Source: Xanthoparmelia taractica (taxonomy: Eukaryota > Ascomycota > Lecanoromycetes > Lecanorales > Parmeliaceae). Taken from it: 34,385 nt of DNA. Shown in pieces: positions 20,014 to 31,600 of this stretch; within the stretch, counting starts at the first letter, position 1, and every line of letters starts with the position of its first letter. Location of the stretch: assembly GCA_033085395.1 (NCBI GenBank), contig JANQBS010000355.1, positions 1-34,385 on the forward strand, written 5' to 3'. The notes under the pieces are model-generated. The model was not told the DNA's origin. It saw nothing but the letters and a program-made list of their open reading frames with translations, and did not search any database. Made by a program: the position numbers and the translations under genes.

Positions 20014-23000
20014 ATGGCCCATGCGGCGCCGAGTCTTCCCACTCGATTTCCCTGCTGGTGTCGAGCTACATACTCGTGGGGTGGAGAGTCAAAAAGGGAC
20101 TTAGGATTCGTGGAAGGCGACCTCATAGAATGCTTGAACGCTGGGGACGGATCATGGTGGATGGGAAGATTGCGTAGGGACAAACGGGCAATGGGACTCT
20201 TCCCTTCGAATTTTGTTCAAGTATTAGACGCAAGCTTTCAGCCAGTGAGCCGAGTCTCAAGTCCGATGCCTGCAACTGCAGTCGGAAACACTGCCAAATC
20301 TTCTCCGCAGAAGAGCAAAACCTTTCGCAAACCATTCCAGGCTTATGCGCGCGCTGGATCTCCAAACCCTGCTGCAGCTGCGGCCAACGCCAACACCGGC
20401 TCAACAGCATCATCGCCTGTCCCGTCTAGGCAGTCGAGCTCTTTGCAATCACCGTCTAAGAACGCCCCCAGACAATCGAGCCATCTTCAAACCCATTCGA
20501 CTCCCTCAAGGCAACCGAGTCATCTACAAATCTCCGGGAGTCCTACGGCACAATCAAGCTATCTGCAAACATCTTCCAGTGCCACGAGACAATTAAGCTA
20601 TCTCCAACAACCCTCAAGGCCTTCTTCGTCAGGTCACAACACCGCCTATGCATCCCAGGCCCCTTCCCCAGCTCCTCCAGCACGTTATCGGTCGTCACCT
20701 GGACCTGATTTCCACGACGACGATGGCGACGAGTTCGGCTCATCTCCACAACCTCCTCCCCCTCCGCCACATCGCGTAGCATACAATGCTGCTCCTCCTC
20801 GAGCTTCTCCATCTCCAACACCATCCATGAACGACCGATATTCTACCGTGTCAAGAGGCCCTTCTCCAGCACCACCTTCACCTCTCCATGGGCATACGCC
20901 ATCGCCTCTGCGGGATGCTATGGACGATGTCATGTCTTCGCTATATGATATGGCAATGCGACGGAATGATTCTTCTCCTTCACCTGAGCAAGAACAGGCT
21001 CCTCTTGATCCTTGGTCACCCGAGGCTTTCGAGGAGCTTCGGTTCAATCCGAATACACGGCATCATCGTCGACCACGTTCTTCATTGGGCATTGCCTCTT
21101 CACAAAGAGAAACAGAACAGTACCAGATTGAGGAAGGGTATGGTATTCCTAAACATGATGGAGGCCCACCGGAGATATGTGACTACGTTGAACCAATAGA
21201 AGGTCCCCTGCGCAGTATGGGAGCTAAGAGCCCTCGCCCCCCTGACGAGCTCTTCCTCCCGGACGATCCAATGGGTCCACCGCCGGCTCCACCCCCAAAG
21301 AATTCTCCATACCAGCCTCGGACACAGTCGTCACTAGGGATGAGGGAATCTGTGTCTGGCAGCATCAAGTCTAACCATCGCTTAAAGAATCGGAAATCGG
21401 CCTATGAACTTGGACGAAGTATGTTGGACCGGACTTTCACAACAAAATCAAGCGCAACAAATTCTTCCAGTGGTGTCCAGAGCGTAGCAACGAACAGTAC
21501 AACGAGCACTCAGAGAACAAGCCAAAGTATCATGAGTGGGTACTCTGCTGGAGGTTTCAGTGCTACAAGCGCGGGCAGCTTAGCACGCCGCAAATGGGGT
21601 AGCATCAGTAAAGGTAGACCGCTTAGCGTGGTCGATAGTCGGCAGGATGTCCTCCCAGGTCTAAGTGGTGGAGGAAGCGCTACGAGGCCTCAGACCCCTA
21701 GCCACTACTCAAGCAATCAGTCTAGACCAGGTTCCAGCGCAGGCATGAAGTACCCAGGAAGTGCAGTAGACTCTGGTGGTATCCTGGGTGGCTTGACAAC
21801 TCCAAAATCAAAAAAGAGCAGTTTCTTTAAAAAGCTTGTTGAGTCTGCGAAGACTGGTGCAGCTAGTGCGAGGAGCAGCATTGCTGCTGGCCCGGCCGAC
21901 ACTCCACGCTCTCCCATCAAGAACTTGCTTCCCAACGGGGTCACAGCTATCTCAGGGGCCAGTGCGGCTAGGGACATGGGTCTGGGTGGTGGTAAAACTG
22001 AAGTCGACTGGGTCCAAGTTCGACGAGACGTAAACCGATCAAATTCGCTGAGTAGAAACGAAAGGAGCGAGCGGATTGAGAAGTGTCAGATGATGGACTA
22101 CCCCGTAGTAGCACCCGTGGAGGCGCTCTTGGAAGCTGCTGAAGGGGACGAAGGAGCAGACGGAACGCCGATTCAACATCCCACGGACTTCCACGCGGTG
22201 AACCTTCAACTCGTCGATAAGAGTGCTCGGTTCGTGAACAGTCTGCCACCAATGGCCAACTCAGCAAGTTTAGCTCAAGGCTACGTATGTCGACCGTATC
22301 GAAGCGATGTGCAGAGGTTGAGGGCCATCTTTACCTGGGTGAGCGAAAAGGTTGCTTGGGAGGAGGACTTTGAAGGAGAAGTGGACTCAAGGCGTGTGAT
22401 CCAAATGAGAAGAGGCTGTTCGGAAGAAGTTGCAGTGCTGGTCTCGGAGATGTGCTTATCGGTGGGCTTACACGCAGAAATCGTGAGGGGTTACCTTAAG
22501 TCACCAGGCGAGGCCATCGAATGTGATAGCAATCCCAGACCCAATCATTGGTGGAATGCTGTCATCGTTGATGGTTGCTGGAGGATCATGGACTGCTCGC
22601 TGGCGAGTCCGACAAATCCCAAGCGCGGTCGATACTCCAGCACTGGGTCTCAGATCGCCGAGCCCGGATTCTTTCTCGCAAGACCAATGGAGATTTGCTA
22701 CACGCATATACCATCGGTATTCGAACAGCAGCACATCTGTCCGTCAATCGCTCCAGACGTCCTTCTTGCTCTCCCTTGCGCCTGCCCACCGTACTTTCGA
22801 AATAATATTCAGTTGATCGACTATGATACGAGCCTCCTTCGAATCGAAAACCTCGAGCTTGTCCATATTCAGCTTACAGTGCCAGCAGACATCGAATGTG
22901 TTGCAGAGGTAGAGTCCAATTCCTATGCTCGTGATGCCGACGGTGATGTTTTCGAAAGTGGCGACACTACCACTAATCGCGCACTTGCCCAAGCAGAATG

Positions 23001-23658
23001 GGTGAAGGGTCAGAAACGTTATACCGTGAAAGCGCTATTGCCTGGTGATAGTGGCCATGGTACACTGAAAGTCTACGCTGGCAAGCGAGGCCTCATGCAT
23101 TCTATCAAAGACAATCCCCATCCTCTGGCCTTTTCCTTGCCCATTGTCCACACAGGCATTAATCCTCCTTACGACTTCCTTCTTCGCCACCCTACGCCTC
23201 ATGCTCAGCGCCATGATTTGTACGTGGCCCAACCTCAATGTGCACGTCTGGCGATCAACAACACCTTTGTTTTCGTCGTGCGCCAGCACCCGTCCTTCTT
23301 AAGCTCCAACTCACCTGAACCACGACCTGCTTCTCCGAACCCCTTTGCTCGTCCTTCATCAGCCATGAGTATGATCTCGACGACAACATCGGCGAACGAC
23401 TACTTCTCCCAAGCTGGCTCCAATACCAGCAACAGCAGCCAGCAGCAGAAACCCGCGAAACTCGCGATACAAGCACCGAGTGGGAAGATTCTTAGACTCA
23501 TGAAGAAAAGCGAGAACAGCGTCAGCATTGATGAGGCGGCAGATGGAGGCGTATGGGAGACGATCATCAAGATTGGGGAGAGGGGAACGTGGCGAGGACT
23601 GGTGCTGGCCGATCGAAGTGCTAGGTGGTGCGTATTTGGAGAGTGGGAGGCCATTTGA
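20014..23658 (+). CDS. CYK3: Cytokinesis protein Cyk3 (SH3 + transglutaminase-like domain)
   Basis: A single open exon of 1214 codons. The SH3 domain is at about 10-75 (RATYSWGG..KRDLGFVEGDLIECL, GDGSWWMGRL, GLFPSNFVQVL). A long disordered Pro/Ser/Gln-rich region follows (80-720), including five repeats of a 13-14-residue unit at 139-200 and a basic patch near 600. The transglutaminase-like core lies at about 765-900, with H845 (NHWWNAV) and D860 (WRIMDCS) in the usual places. At the nucleophile site the sequence is G801-C802-S803, so the residue two after the glycine, where active enzymes have Cys, is Ser. The C-terminal part (900-1214) is the conserved fungal Cyk3 tail. The family acts at the contractile ring and promotes septum formation via its SH3 and the pseudo-enzyme domain. 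Confidence 0.92.
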   Translation: MAHAAPSLPTRFPCWCRATYSWGGESKRDLGFVEGDLIECLNAGDGSWWMGRLRRDKRAMGLFPSNFVQVLDASFQPVSRVSSPMPATAVGNTAKSSPQKSKTFRKPFQAYARAGSPNPAAAAANANTGSTASSPVPSRQSSSLQSPSKNAPRQSSHLQTHSTPSRQPSHLQISGSPTAQSSYLQTSSSATRQLSYLQQPSRPSSSGHNTAYASQAPSPAPPARYRSSPGPDFHDDDGDEFGSSPQPPPPPPHRVAYNAAPPRASPSPTPSMNDRYSTVSRGPSPAPPSPLHGHTPSPLRDAMDDVMSSLYDMAMRRNDSSPSPEQEQAPLDPWSPEAFEELRFNPNTRHHRRPRSSLGIASSQRETEQYQIEEGYGIPKHDGGPPEICDYVEPIEGPLRSMGAKSPRPPDELFLPDDPMGPPPAPPPKNSPYQPRTQSSLGMRESVSGSIKSNHRLKNRKSAYELGRSMLDRTFTTKSSATNSSSGVQSVATNSTTSTQRTSQSIMSGYSAGGFSATSAGSLARRKWGSISKGRPLSVVDSRQDVLPGLSGGGSATRPQTPSHYSSNQSRPGSSAGMKYPGSAVDSGGILGGLTTPKSKKSSFFKKLVESAKTGAASARSSIAAGPADTPRSPIKNLLPNGVTAISGASAARDMGLGGGKTEVDWVQVRRDVNRSNSLSRNERSERIEKCQMMDYPVVAPVEALLEAAEGDEGADGTPIQHPTDFHAVNLQLVDKSARFVNSLPPMANSASLAQGYVCRPYRSDVQRLRAIFTWVSEKVAWEEDFEGEVDSRRVIQMRRGCSEEVAVLVSEMCLSVGLHAEIVRGYLKSPGEAIECDSNPRPNHWWNAVIVDGCWRIMDCSLASPTNPKRGRYSSTGSQIAEPGFFLARPMEICYTHIPSVFEQQHICPSIAPDVLLALPCACPPYFRNNIQLIDYDTSLLRIENLELVHIQLTVPADIECVAEVESNSYARDADGDVFESGDTTTNRALAQAEWVKGQKRYTVKALLPGDSGHGTLKVYAGKRGLMHSIKDNPHPLAFSLPIVHTGINPPYDFLLRHPTPHAQRHDLYVAQPQCARLAINNTFVFVVRQHPSFLSSNSPEPRPASPNPFARPSSAMSMISTTTSANDYFSQAGSNTSNSSQQQKPAKLAIQAPSGKILRLMKKSENSVSIDEAADGGVWETIIKIGERGTWRGLVLADRSARWCVFGEWEAI
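20428..20610 (+). repeat. In-frame tandem repeat in CYK3 (five 13-14-residue units)
   Basis: Units start at residues 139, 153, 166, 179 and 192 with the pattern [RA]Q-x-S-[SHY]-L-Q followed by six or seven Ser/Thr/Pro-rich residues. Codons differ between units, so the repeat is old or drifting rather than a fresh slip. Confidence 0.75.
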
Positions 23659-24173
23659 ATGGCCGTAGGAACCAGGGCAAATGACCCTTCATCTACGAAG
23701 ATACATATATAGGTGTTCGTACATGACACGAAGCGACGATAGCATTGTTGGAGATATATTTGTCTACCGGTTTGGCGTGACTGTCTATCGGTAATCAACG
23801 AGTTCAAGCAAGAAGCAGTTTTATATCCGCAATAAGGATTTACAATTCTCTTACCTGAGTTGTTGCAAAAGATTGAAAATTCAAGATTACTGTAGGCTAT
23901 CAGCGGGTAGGATGCGCTGAGAGGGTTTGCCTCTCCGTACTGTAGCTCAAAGTTGCCCGCATACAGCGAAGCCAACTGAACGTCCCGCCGCGAACCGCGC
24001 TGTTGACAGTAACACCGAACACTTACATTAATCTACATTAGGTCTTCTTACTCGAGGTGCTCCTTTTTAGGCATCGCGACATTTGAGTCTACCCCCCAAA
24101 TCATGAACTGCCAGCCGATGTTGTGCTCTACCGACCTCACAAAGGAAAGACCTTGATCTTTCGCGTCGCCGAT
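23659..24173. other. Intergenic between CYK3 and MTHFR
   Basis: These 515 bp hold the 3' flank of CYK3 and the upstream region of the MTHFR gene. Antisense ORFs here continue into CYK3 and are shadows. No other feature is seen. Confidence 0.4.
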
Positions 24174-26166
24174 ATGGAAAAGATTACGGACAAGATTGCT
24201 GCTCTATCAAATGATGCCAACTACTTTTCCCTTGAGTTCTTCCCTCCAAAGACCCAAATAGTACTACTCTACCGTCTGCTTCTTCCGGCGTCTTTCTAAG
24301 CTAGAGCAGGGTTTCTCCAACCTGCAAACCCGTCTGGAGCGCATGTCCAATGCCTTACGACCTCTGTTCGTCACAGTCACATGGGGTGCCGGCGGCTGTA
24401 CCTCCTCCAGATCCCTCGAGCTCGCAGAGATATGTCAACGTCAGCTAGGCCTTACAACATGCCTACATCTTACTTGCACGAATATGAAACGCAAAGTGGT
24501 AGATGAAGCACTGGAAGAGGCAAAAGCGCTTGGCGTACGGAATATCCTCGCGTTGAGAGGAGATCCGCCTCGGGAGGAAGAGTATCGGCTTGAGGATGAG
24601 ACGGAGGATGGCGAGGATGCAGATGATAGTAATGAAGACTTTACATGGGCAATCGACCTGGTTCGGTATATCCGGCGTGTCCATGGAGACTACTTTTGTA
24701 TAGGGGTTGCAGGGTATCCGGAAGGCCATGCGGATCAGTCGCATCCTACGGATCAGAGCCCATTACACGATTTGCCATATCTAATTGACAAAACGAAAGC
24801 AGGAGCAGACTTTATCATGACACAGTTGTTCTACGATGTTCAAGCATACTCGAAGTACGAGAGAATGCTGAGGGAGCATGAATCAGGCGTATTTGCCCAA
24901 ATACCAATCATCCCAGGGTTGATGCCGTTGCAAAGCTATGATATCTTGTTGAGGACGACGAAGCTTGCTCATGCGAAGGTACCACCGGACTTGCTTCACA
25001 AGCTACAGGGCGTCAAAGGGGATGACGAGGCAGTGAAGCAAGTAGGAGTAGAAGCTATCTACGGTATCGTGGAAAGCATCCGAGACGTGGAGTCTAAAGG
25101 GCCGAGGGGATTCCATTTTTACACTCTGAACCTAGAGAAAGCCGTCAGCTCGCTACTTGAGCGCTGCGATCTTATACCACCAGACCCTGACCATGATCAC
25201 ACATCTGCCATCGACGACGAAACCATTCTCGTCAACGGCGATAACGCCCACCACCGCGGCCTCTCTTCTACTTCGTCCTCCGCAGCTGCGCAGCTGACAG
25301 CCAACTCCCACAGCTCCTCCTCTCCAGCCAGACCGATACCACCAAACAGTAACCCCTCATCCCGTGAAGCTACGTGGGATGATTACCCTAACGGGCGCTT
25401 CGGTGATGCGCGCTCTCCCGCCTTCAATCCACCATTGACATACTCCCCAACGTCTTTGACAGTTTCTCCAGCCCAAGCTCTGTCCCTCTGGGACACACCG
25501 ACCACTCCCGAGGGAATCACGCATCTCTTCACATCCCACCTCGCAGGCCGAAATCCAGAACAGCTTCCCTGGTCCGAATCCGCGACTCTCTCACCTGAGA
25601 CTGCTCTGATCATGTCCGAGCTCACCCAATTAACGCGGAGGAAGGGCTATTGGACCATTGCCTCCCAGCCCGCCGTGGATGGCCTGCCGTCCACCCATTC
25701 CATCTGCGGCTGGGGACCACCCGGCGGCTTTGTCTTCCAAAAGGCCTTCGTCGAATTCTTCGTCCCGGCTTCCACCTTCACCGCCATACTCCAACCACAC
25801 CTTGATCTACTCCACAAAGAGGGCGAGATAAGCTACTACGCCGGTAACGCTGCGGGGGCCTTCGAAAGCAGCGAGAGCAGGGACGCGGTGCACGCGGTAA
25901 CGTGGGGCAGCTTTGCGGGCAAGGAGATTGCGACTGCGACGATGGTGGAGGAGATCAGCTTCAGGGCGTGGGTAGAGGAGGCATTTGGGATTTGGGGAGA
26001 ATGGGCGAGGTGCGTTGGGGAGGCGGCGAGGAGGGGTAGGGTGGAGAAGGCGAGGGAAAGTAGAGACTTCTTGAGGAGGACGGGGAAGGAGGTTTGGTTG
26101 GTCAATGTTATTGGACATGGCTATCGGGAAGGGGGCAGGCTGTGGGAGGTGCTGATGGAGGCGTAG
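24174..26166 (+). CDS. MET12: Methylenetetrahydrofolate reductase, MET12-type
   Basis: Exons 24174-24260 and 24310-26166 (49-nt intron, donor GTACTA, acceptor GCAG) give 647 residues, normal for the two-domain eukaryotic enzyme. The N-terminal TIM-barrel FAD domain (about 1-310) shows SLEFFPPKT, VTWGAGG, HLTCTN, ILALRGDPP, GVAGYPEGH and FIMTQLFYD. An acidic insert follows the RGDPP motif. The C-terminal regulatory domain (about 370-640) opens with a WDDYPNGRFGDARSP motif. The enzyme reduces 5,10-methylene-THF to 5-methyl-THF for methionine synthesis. The VTWGAGG and PNGRFGD motifs favour the MET12-like paralogue over MET13; its separate role in fungi is less clear. Confidence 0.93.
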
Positions 26167-27337
26167 ATTATAGGAGAACAGCGTTTGCCAAGCATCGAGC
26201 GTGGTGTAGGATATTCGGAAAGCCCGTATGGTACTTGCGAACAGCAAAATCGAGGTAGCGAGCAGCAAGTTGCAAAGCCTGTACTCGCACTGCGGACCAT
26301 TTTTGCTGCGTGGAATTCCCTGAACAATCTAAAAAAGGAAGAAAGACAACGGAGAGCCCAGGACGCAGGCAGCACAGAGGCAGGAAGAGATACCACTATT
26401 TTGCGGTGTAAAAGGCAGCGCGCCTGGATATATCCTGGCAGAGACGACGCTTGCGTGCTATAAGTATGCACGGGGATGTTCCGGATGGTAGATATATGCT
26501 GCCGCTGCTCTTCTCACGCGTGATGATAGATCAAGTCAGCGAGAAGGGGGCTATAGCGAGTGTATTGCACTTTCAACCCTCGAGGAACATTGGTCTTGCA
26601 TCTCTTCGTATAACAAGTTTTTGACACTGTGGCAATGGTGATTCTGTGAAATGATATTGCTCCATCTTGAGGTGAACCTTTACCATACGTTCAACATTAG
26701 TTACACAAATGTGCTTCCTTATCGAAATTTGAACGGCGAGAGCCCACGAGAAGCTCAAGAGCAGTGCTGCTGTCATGCTCAAAGAACATCCTAGCCAAAA
26801 CGAGTGCTGCAAAAAGATGAGGAAAAACGAAAGGTCAACCAAGGTATCGTACGTATCATACCAGTGCAGAAAGCTAGAAAGCACAGCGCCTTGCTTTTGG
26901 ATACCAGACAAGCCGCCTGCAGACCCCTGCTCGTGTATTTCTATTCCACCGATTGAGAGAATATATACATATGACTTCGCTGCCAATAGATGGAATGCTG
27001 CCCTGCTTTCCAAAAAGACCAAGTACTCACAGCTTCGTAGGGTAAGGTGCTTTATCAGGGCTACTCTCTAACCAACACCATGTTGGTTACACGCAGATAA
27101 GTAGTCCGTCCGTAGACAAGATTCCATTGGGGAACCCAAGTCATCTTGTCCCATTATTCATTATTCGTATTAGTCTAAACGTTGATTGATCATTCTTGTG
27201 ACCTGCCCGGCGAAGAAGTCTGTGTTGGCTCAAATGTTGCTAGCAGGCCTGTCTTCGCCAACCAAGGTGGACCTGCTTTCACGACATCGAGGCTGAGTAT
27301 GGGTATCAACTAACGTACGGAGAGATTGAATCTCCGT
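26167..27337. other. Intergenic, no supported gene
   Basis: A minus-strand frame at 27022-26573 contains a hydrophobic segment but begins at TTG. A plus-strand ORF at 26775-27071 is its antisense. Donor- and acceptor-like sites occur on the minus strand, so a small multi-exon membrane-protein gene cannot be excluded, but nothing identifies one. Confidence 0.3.
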
Positions 27338-27793
27338 ATGCCTGCTTTCTTCAAGTATCAGATAATCTACTCTTCAGTTCTCCGAAGAGAAGCTTGGGGA
27401 TCACTGCTCTGTTTGATGCTTATACCACTTCTCCCCATACCTACTTCGTTCAGCAGACTAGCCTTCGTCGGCTTATTCTCAAAGTACGGTGCTGCTGAGG
27501 CAGCTATGGATAAACTCACAGCCCACTGGAAACAAGGTCGCACCAAGACGCCGAATTTTCAGTACAACTTCAATGCCCAACTTACATCAAGTTGTAGTGT
27601 CGACCTTCAGGCAGAAAATCTTGTAACGATGAATAACGTCACAGGATTGGCTCACCGGATCGAGCTGTGGAAGACCGATGCCTTTCACAACTGGGAGGAT
27701 GAAGTGGACTGCAAAATACGATCAAACGTAGGGCGCTGTCAACCGTGTTCCTTATCTCATGTCGATATGTGCACTGCTATCGCTGTGAGATGA
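27338..27793 (+). CDS. Hypothetical ORF, 151 aa, unrecognised
   Basis: The frame runs from an ATG at 27338 to a TGA. Residues about 25-50 are hydrophobic, and an internal ATG at 27416 would put a signal-like stretch (MLIPLLPIPTSFS) at the N-terminus. The rest contains six cysteines and no family I know. It may be a small secreted protein or a chance ORF; no intron logic or neighbour supports it. Confidence 0.25.
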   Translation: MPAFFKYQIIYSSVLRREAWGSLLCLMLIPLLPIPTSFSRLAFVGLFSKYGAAEAAMDKLTAHWKQGRTKTPNFQYNFNAQLTSSCSVDLQAENLVTMNNVTGLAHRIELWKTDAFHNWEDEVDCKIRSNVGRCQPCSLSHVDMCTAIAVR

Positions 27794-28394
27794 CTTTGAG
27801 TATAAGCACAGCAGTGAAAAGCCGCAAAAGACGGGTGAGTCAACACCTGGCTCTACATTAGCTGCGTCTCTCGCAACTCGTGTGAAATCCAACGAACACC
27901 TACTTCAATGACTATCGTACGGGTCCCGAGTATAGTAGGGGCATCCACTGCCGAGCTATCGAGCATACATCAGACTCGTGGCCTCCAGCATTATTTCCTG
28001 TCGTCAAAACGTATCTGGTCGCATTTCAAACCCACTTTTCAATAATATCTTTCCTTTCCCCTCATCTCCTTCCCATTAAAGATCTTTGCAATGGCTAAAC
28101 CTTTCCGCTTTCCTCGCCACCACCTTTTATCAACCGTCCACACCTCGTCAACCCTCATATACCGTTCGGGCGACGACCATTCGAGCTACATGACCACCAG
28201 CTCCGCTAACCTCCCAAATGTCTGCGCATACAGCCCACGGCAGCTCCTGGTCAGCTCTGGTGTGCGACTTATTACACCGATAGCTAGCAATGCTGCATAG
28301 CCCAGAAGGGTCTCGCCTTTTCATGCCCCCATTCATCTAGTCATTCGGGCTCGTTTTCCAGTTCTGCAATTCGCAATGCCGCTCCCACACTCGA
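27794..28394. other. Left flank of the copia insertion
   Basis: A C/T-rich tract (about 28040-28075) precedes a 69-codon plus-strand ORF from an ATG at 28091 to 28300, with no recognised motif. The final 58 bp (28337-28394) read on the minus strand as the continuation of the frame broken by the retrotransposon. CTCGA at 28390-28394 is the left target-site duplication. Confidence 0.35.
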
Positions 28395-28557
28395 TATTGG
28401 ATTGGAGGATTGAGTGGTCTCATGAAGCATGAATTGATTGCTTAATTGAATAGGAGAGACGGACTATCTAGCTAGGGGATGGAGAAACGCCAAGACTACG
28501 CTAAGACGCTTAGTCAGCTTGCGGCGTAAACGGCCTCCTATTGGCTGAATTCCAACA
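28395..28557 (-). repeat. 3' LTR of the copia element
   Basis: 163 bp. On the element's strand it starts TGTTGG and ends CCAATA. It differs from the other LTR by one base (C versus T in a CpA/TpA step near 28428). Both LTRs end in TA rather than the usual CA. Confidence 0.93.
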
Positions 28558-28568
28558 CTCCCACACAG
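28558..28568 (-). other. Polypurine tract next to the 3' LTR
   Basis: On the element strand a short purine run (GGGAG after GTGT) abuts the TGTTGG start of the 3' LTR. A very similar tract-plus-LTR-start junction (GGAG followed by TGTTGGA) recurs about 50 bp further in, at 28602-28616. Confidence 0.5.
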
Positions 28569-28630
28569 TCCAAATGAGGGCTATTTTCGCTATTAGTCCA
28601 ACACTCCTACACAGTTCTCATTGAGACTGT

Positions 28631-31600
28631 TCAATCGGCCCATTGTAGTCCTATTTGACGTACAAAGGCCACGAATTTCTCGTTGCTTAAGGCCTTGATT
28701 AGGCCGTCAGCGACCATCTAATTGATTGCTACTCATTCAAATTAAACGGCTTCAATCTCAACCTGGTCACGCACAAAATATCACTGGATATCTATATGCT
28801 TGATGCGTGAGTGAAAGCGAGGGTCCTTCGTGAGTGCTATAGCCCCCTAATTGTCAGTCTTGATGAGAACTGGCTTATCAGAGAGACTCAATCCGTTATC
28901 TAACTCTAACAGTAAGCGTGTAAGCCATATAGCTTCCTTAGCGGCCTGTGTCTGGATTATATACTCGGCCTCGCATAAGGATAGAGCAATGGATTACTGA
29001 CGCTTGAAGGTCCAGCTAACAGGACCTCCGTATAGTAGAAAGATGTATGCTCCTAGAGATCGACGGGTCTCCTGATCGGAGGCCCAGTCTGCGTCTGTGT
29101 ATCCCACCAGACCATTGGCTATTTCGTATGTTATTTCATAGTCTAGCGTCCCTTTAAGATAGCGAAGTACTCGCTTAACCGCCGCGATATGCTTGGAATT
29201 CGAGTTGTGGTTGTACCGAGATAGCATCGTCACTGCGTAGCAGATATCTAATCTAATTTGAATTATGAGATACATAATAAATCTCACCATAGACTGATAT
29301 TCCTAAATAACCTCGGGACTGGCTTTGTTCATTAGTTCTTCCTGAAGTTGAGTGCCCAGCACCATCGATATGGGTGCAGTTGCGTAGTTACTCATGTTGA
29401 ACCTAGCTAGGACCTTCTTCAAGTACGTTGTTTGTGTAACACGTACGATCCTCCTAATTCGATCTCTCTGCATTTCCATATCTAAATAATATAAGCATAA
29501 ACCGAGATCGGTCATCGCAAATCGCTTGCGGAGTTTCTGTTTCAACTCCGCTATGTGTTTGAATCCCTTGGGACCATATATTTGAATATTATTAACATAC
29601 ACACTTACTATGAGACGCGTAGTCTCATTGACGAAGAGTGAGTGATCTAATTCGATGCATTTAAATTCCTTTGAGATAAGAAAGTCGCGAAGGGTGTGAT
29701 ATCATTCGCGGGATAACTGCTTTAGACCATATAGTGCTCTGAGCAGTCGATATACCATGTTTTCCACCTTATATCTCGTTGAGTACTTAATATAAATAAG
29801 CTCCTTCAATAGAGCGTTCAGGAACGCAGTAATAACGTTCATTTGCTCACAGTCCAGGTCGTAATGCGCCATTATTGCGAATAGTACTTTGAATAACATG
29901 GACTTGACGACTGAAGCGAAGGTTTGGTCGTAGTTGATCCCATAGATCTGCTCGAATCCCCGCACTACTCAGCGGGCTTTGTAGAGAATAGATCCATTTG
30001 GCTTCTTCTTGATCTTATAGACCCATCTATTAGTTAATACTAACATGTTCTTTGATCTAGGGACTAATTCCCAGGTGCCCATGATAGCAAATGACTCCAT
30101 CTATCGATTCATCGCTTCCTTTCACTATTTAGCGTACGGGCCACTCATGGCTTGCTTGTAAGTCAGGGGTTTGTAGTCGTCTACTTCCTCAGTCGCTTAA
30201 TAACTTCTCATTTCAGCTATCTTTTGAATAGTAGCTACGAGGTCGAAATCCGGCTCGAAATTATAATGATTTGAATTCTCATAACTCAGGGTAGCTAGCC
30301 TATAGTATAGGCGTTCAGCTTCCAGAGTCTTATCACATTTGATGTGAGCAATGGCCCTCTGAGCCCACATCTTGGTGTCGCTTCACTTCTTATTCAGAGA
30401 AGCCTTCTAAGAAGACTTAATGTCTCGCTTAGGTCGCGAAGTGTACGTCTTATCGATACTTGGATCTGGGTGTATTTCTGGGCCAGATAAAAGTATCTCT
30501 TGAATATCTTCTTCATCGAATATTCTCATATCTTCCGTGTTCCCCGTGCTTAATTCTTTTGTTAGAATATTTCGAATATGCTCGATATTTAAGATACTGG
30601 AGTGAGTGTTATTCGTATATAGGTGCTTAGTCTGATTCTCCCCTGCATCGAATACGTCTGATACGACGTCATCGCCGGTGGCCTCGGCCATCCAATAGCC
30701 GGTGTCTGATACGGCGGAGATTATTATTCGTGACTCATTAAAATCCACATGGGACGCTCGCTCGACCCTACGAGTGGCTGGATTCCATACTCGAAAGATA
30801 TTGGTTCCTTCATAGCCAATCAAGTAGCATCTCTTGCTACGCTTATCGAGCTTCTTTCGATTCTCCTTTAAGATGTGAACCCAGACCACGCAACCAATAA
30901 TTCGCATGTGGCCAAGAAACGATTTTTCGCCGATCCAAGCCTCGTGAGGTGTGACGCCTTTGAGACGTGATGTGAGACTTCTATTCTTTTGATAGACCTT
31001 GATATATAGAAGTTCTGACCATAGATAGCGTGTTAGCTTGAAGTCAAACAGCATCGCTCTGACTCCGTTTATAATAATTCGATTCTGGACCTCGCTAAGG
31101 CCATTTTGCTTTGGTGTGTAGGCCACAGTAGGCTCACAAATAATTTCGGAGTCCTTGAAATGTTGTTTGAATTCATTATTGATGAACTCGATATTATTAT
31201 CAAAACGAACGATCTTGATCTTACAGTTAGACTGGGTCTTAATCTTAATTATTCACTAACGGAAAAGCTTAAACGTCTCGTTCTTTCGCTGATATGTGAA
31301 GTATTAGATGCGAAGAGTCGCCTGGTCAGTGAGAAGCATGTAGTATTTCGCTCCGTTGATGAACGGTACATTGAACGATTCACTCAAATTCATATGGATT
31401 TTACCTAGTTTCTCGAGTACTTCGTGTTGCACTCTCTTTGAGACTTTCCTAGATGATTTGGCCTTGATGCAGGCCTCGCAAATAGCCCTCATATGGGGCT
31501 TCTGAGTCAGTGTGATTCCTTTGCTTATATCGACAAGCCGCTTGAGATCCGCTTCATTAAGATGGCCTATTCGTCGATGTTAGAGCTTCACTACTTTCTC

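Noticed and set aside
23400..23975. 191-codon minus-strand ORF at the end of CYK3
   Set aside because: It overlaps the conserved Cyk3 tail in antisense and has no recognisable domain.
25807..26471. Overlapping minus-strand ORFs at the end of the MTHFR gene
   Set aside because: They are antisense shadows of GC-rich coding sequence.
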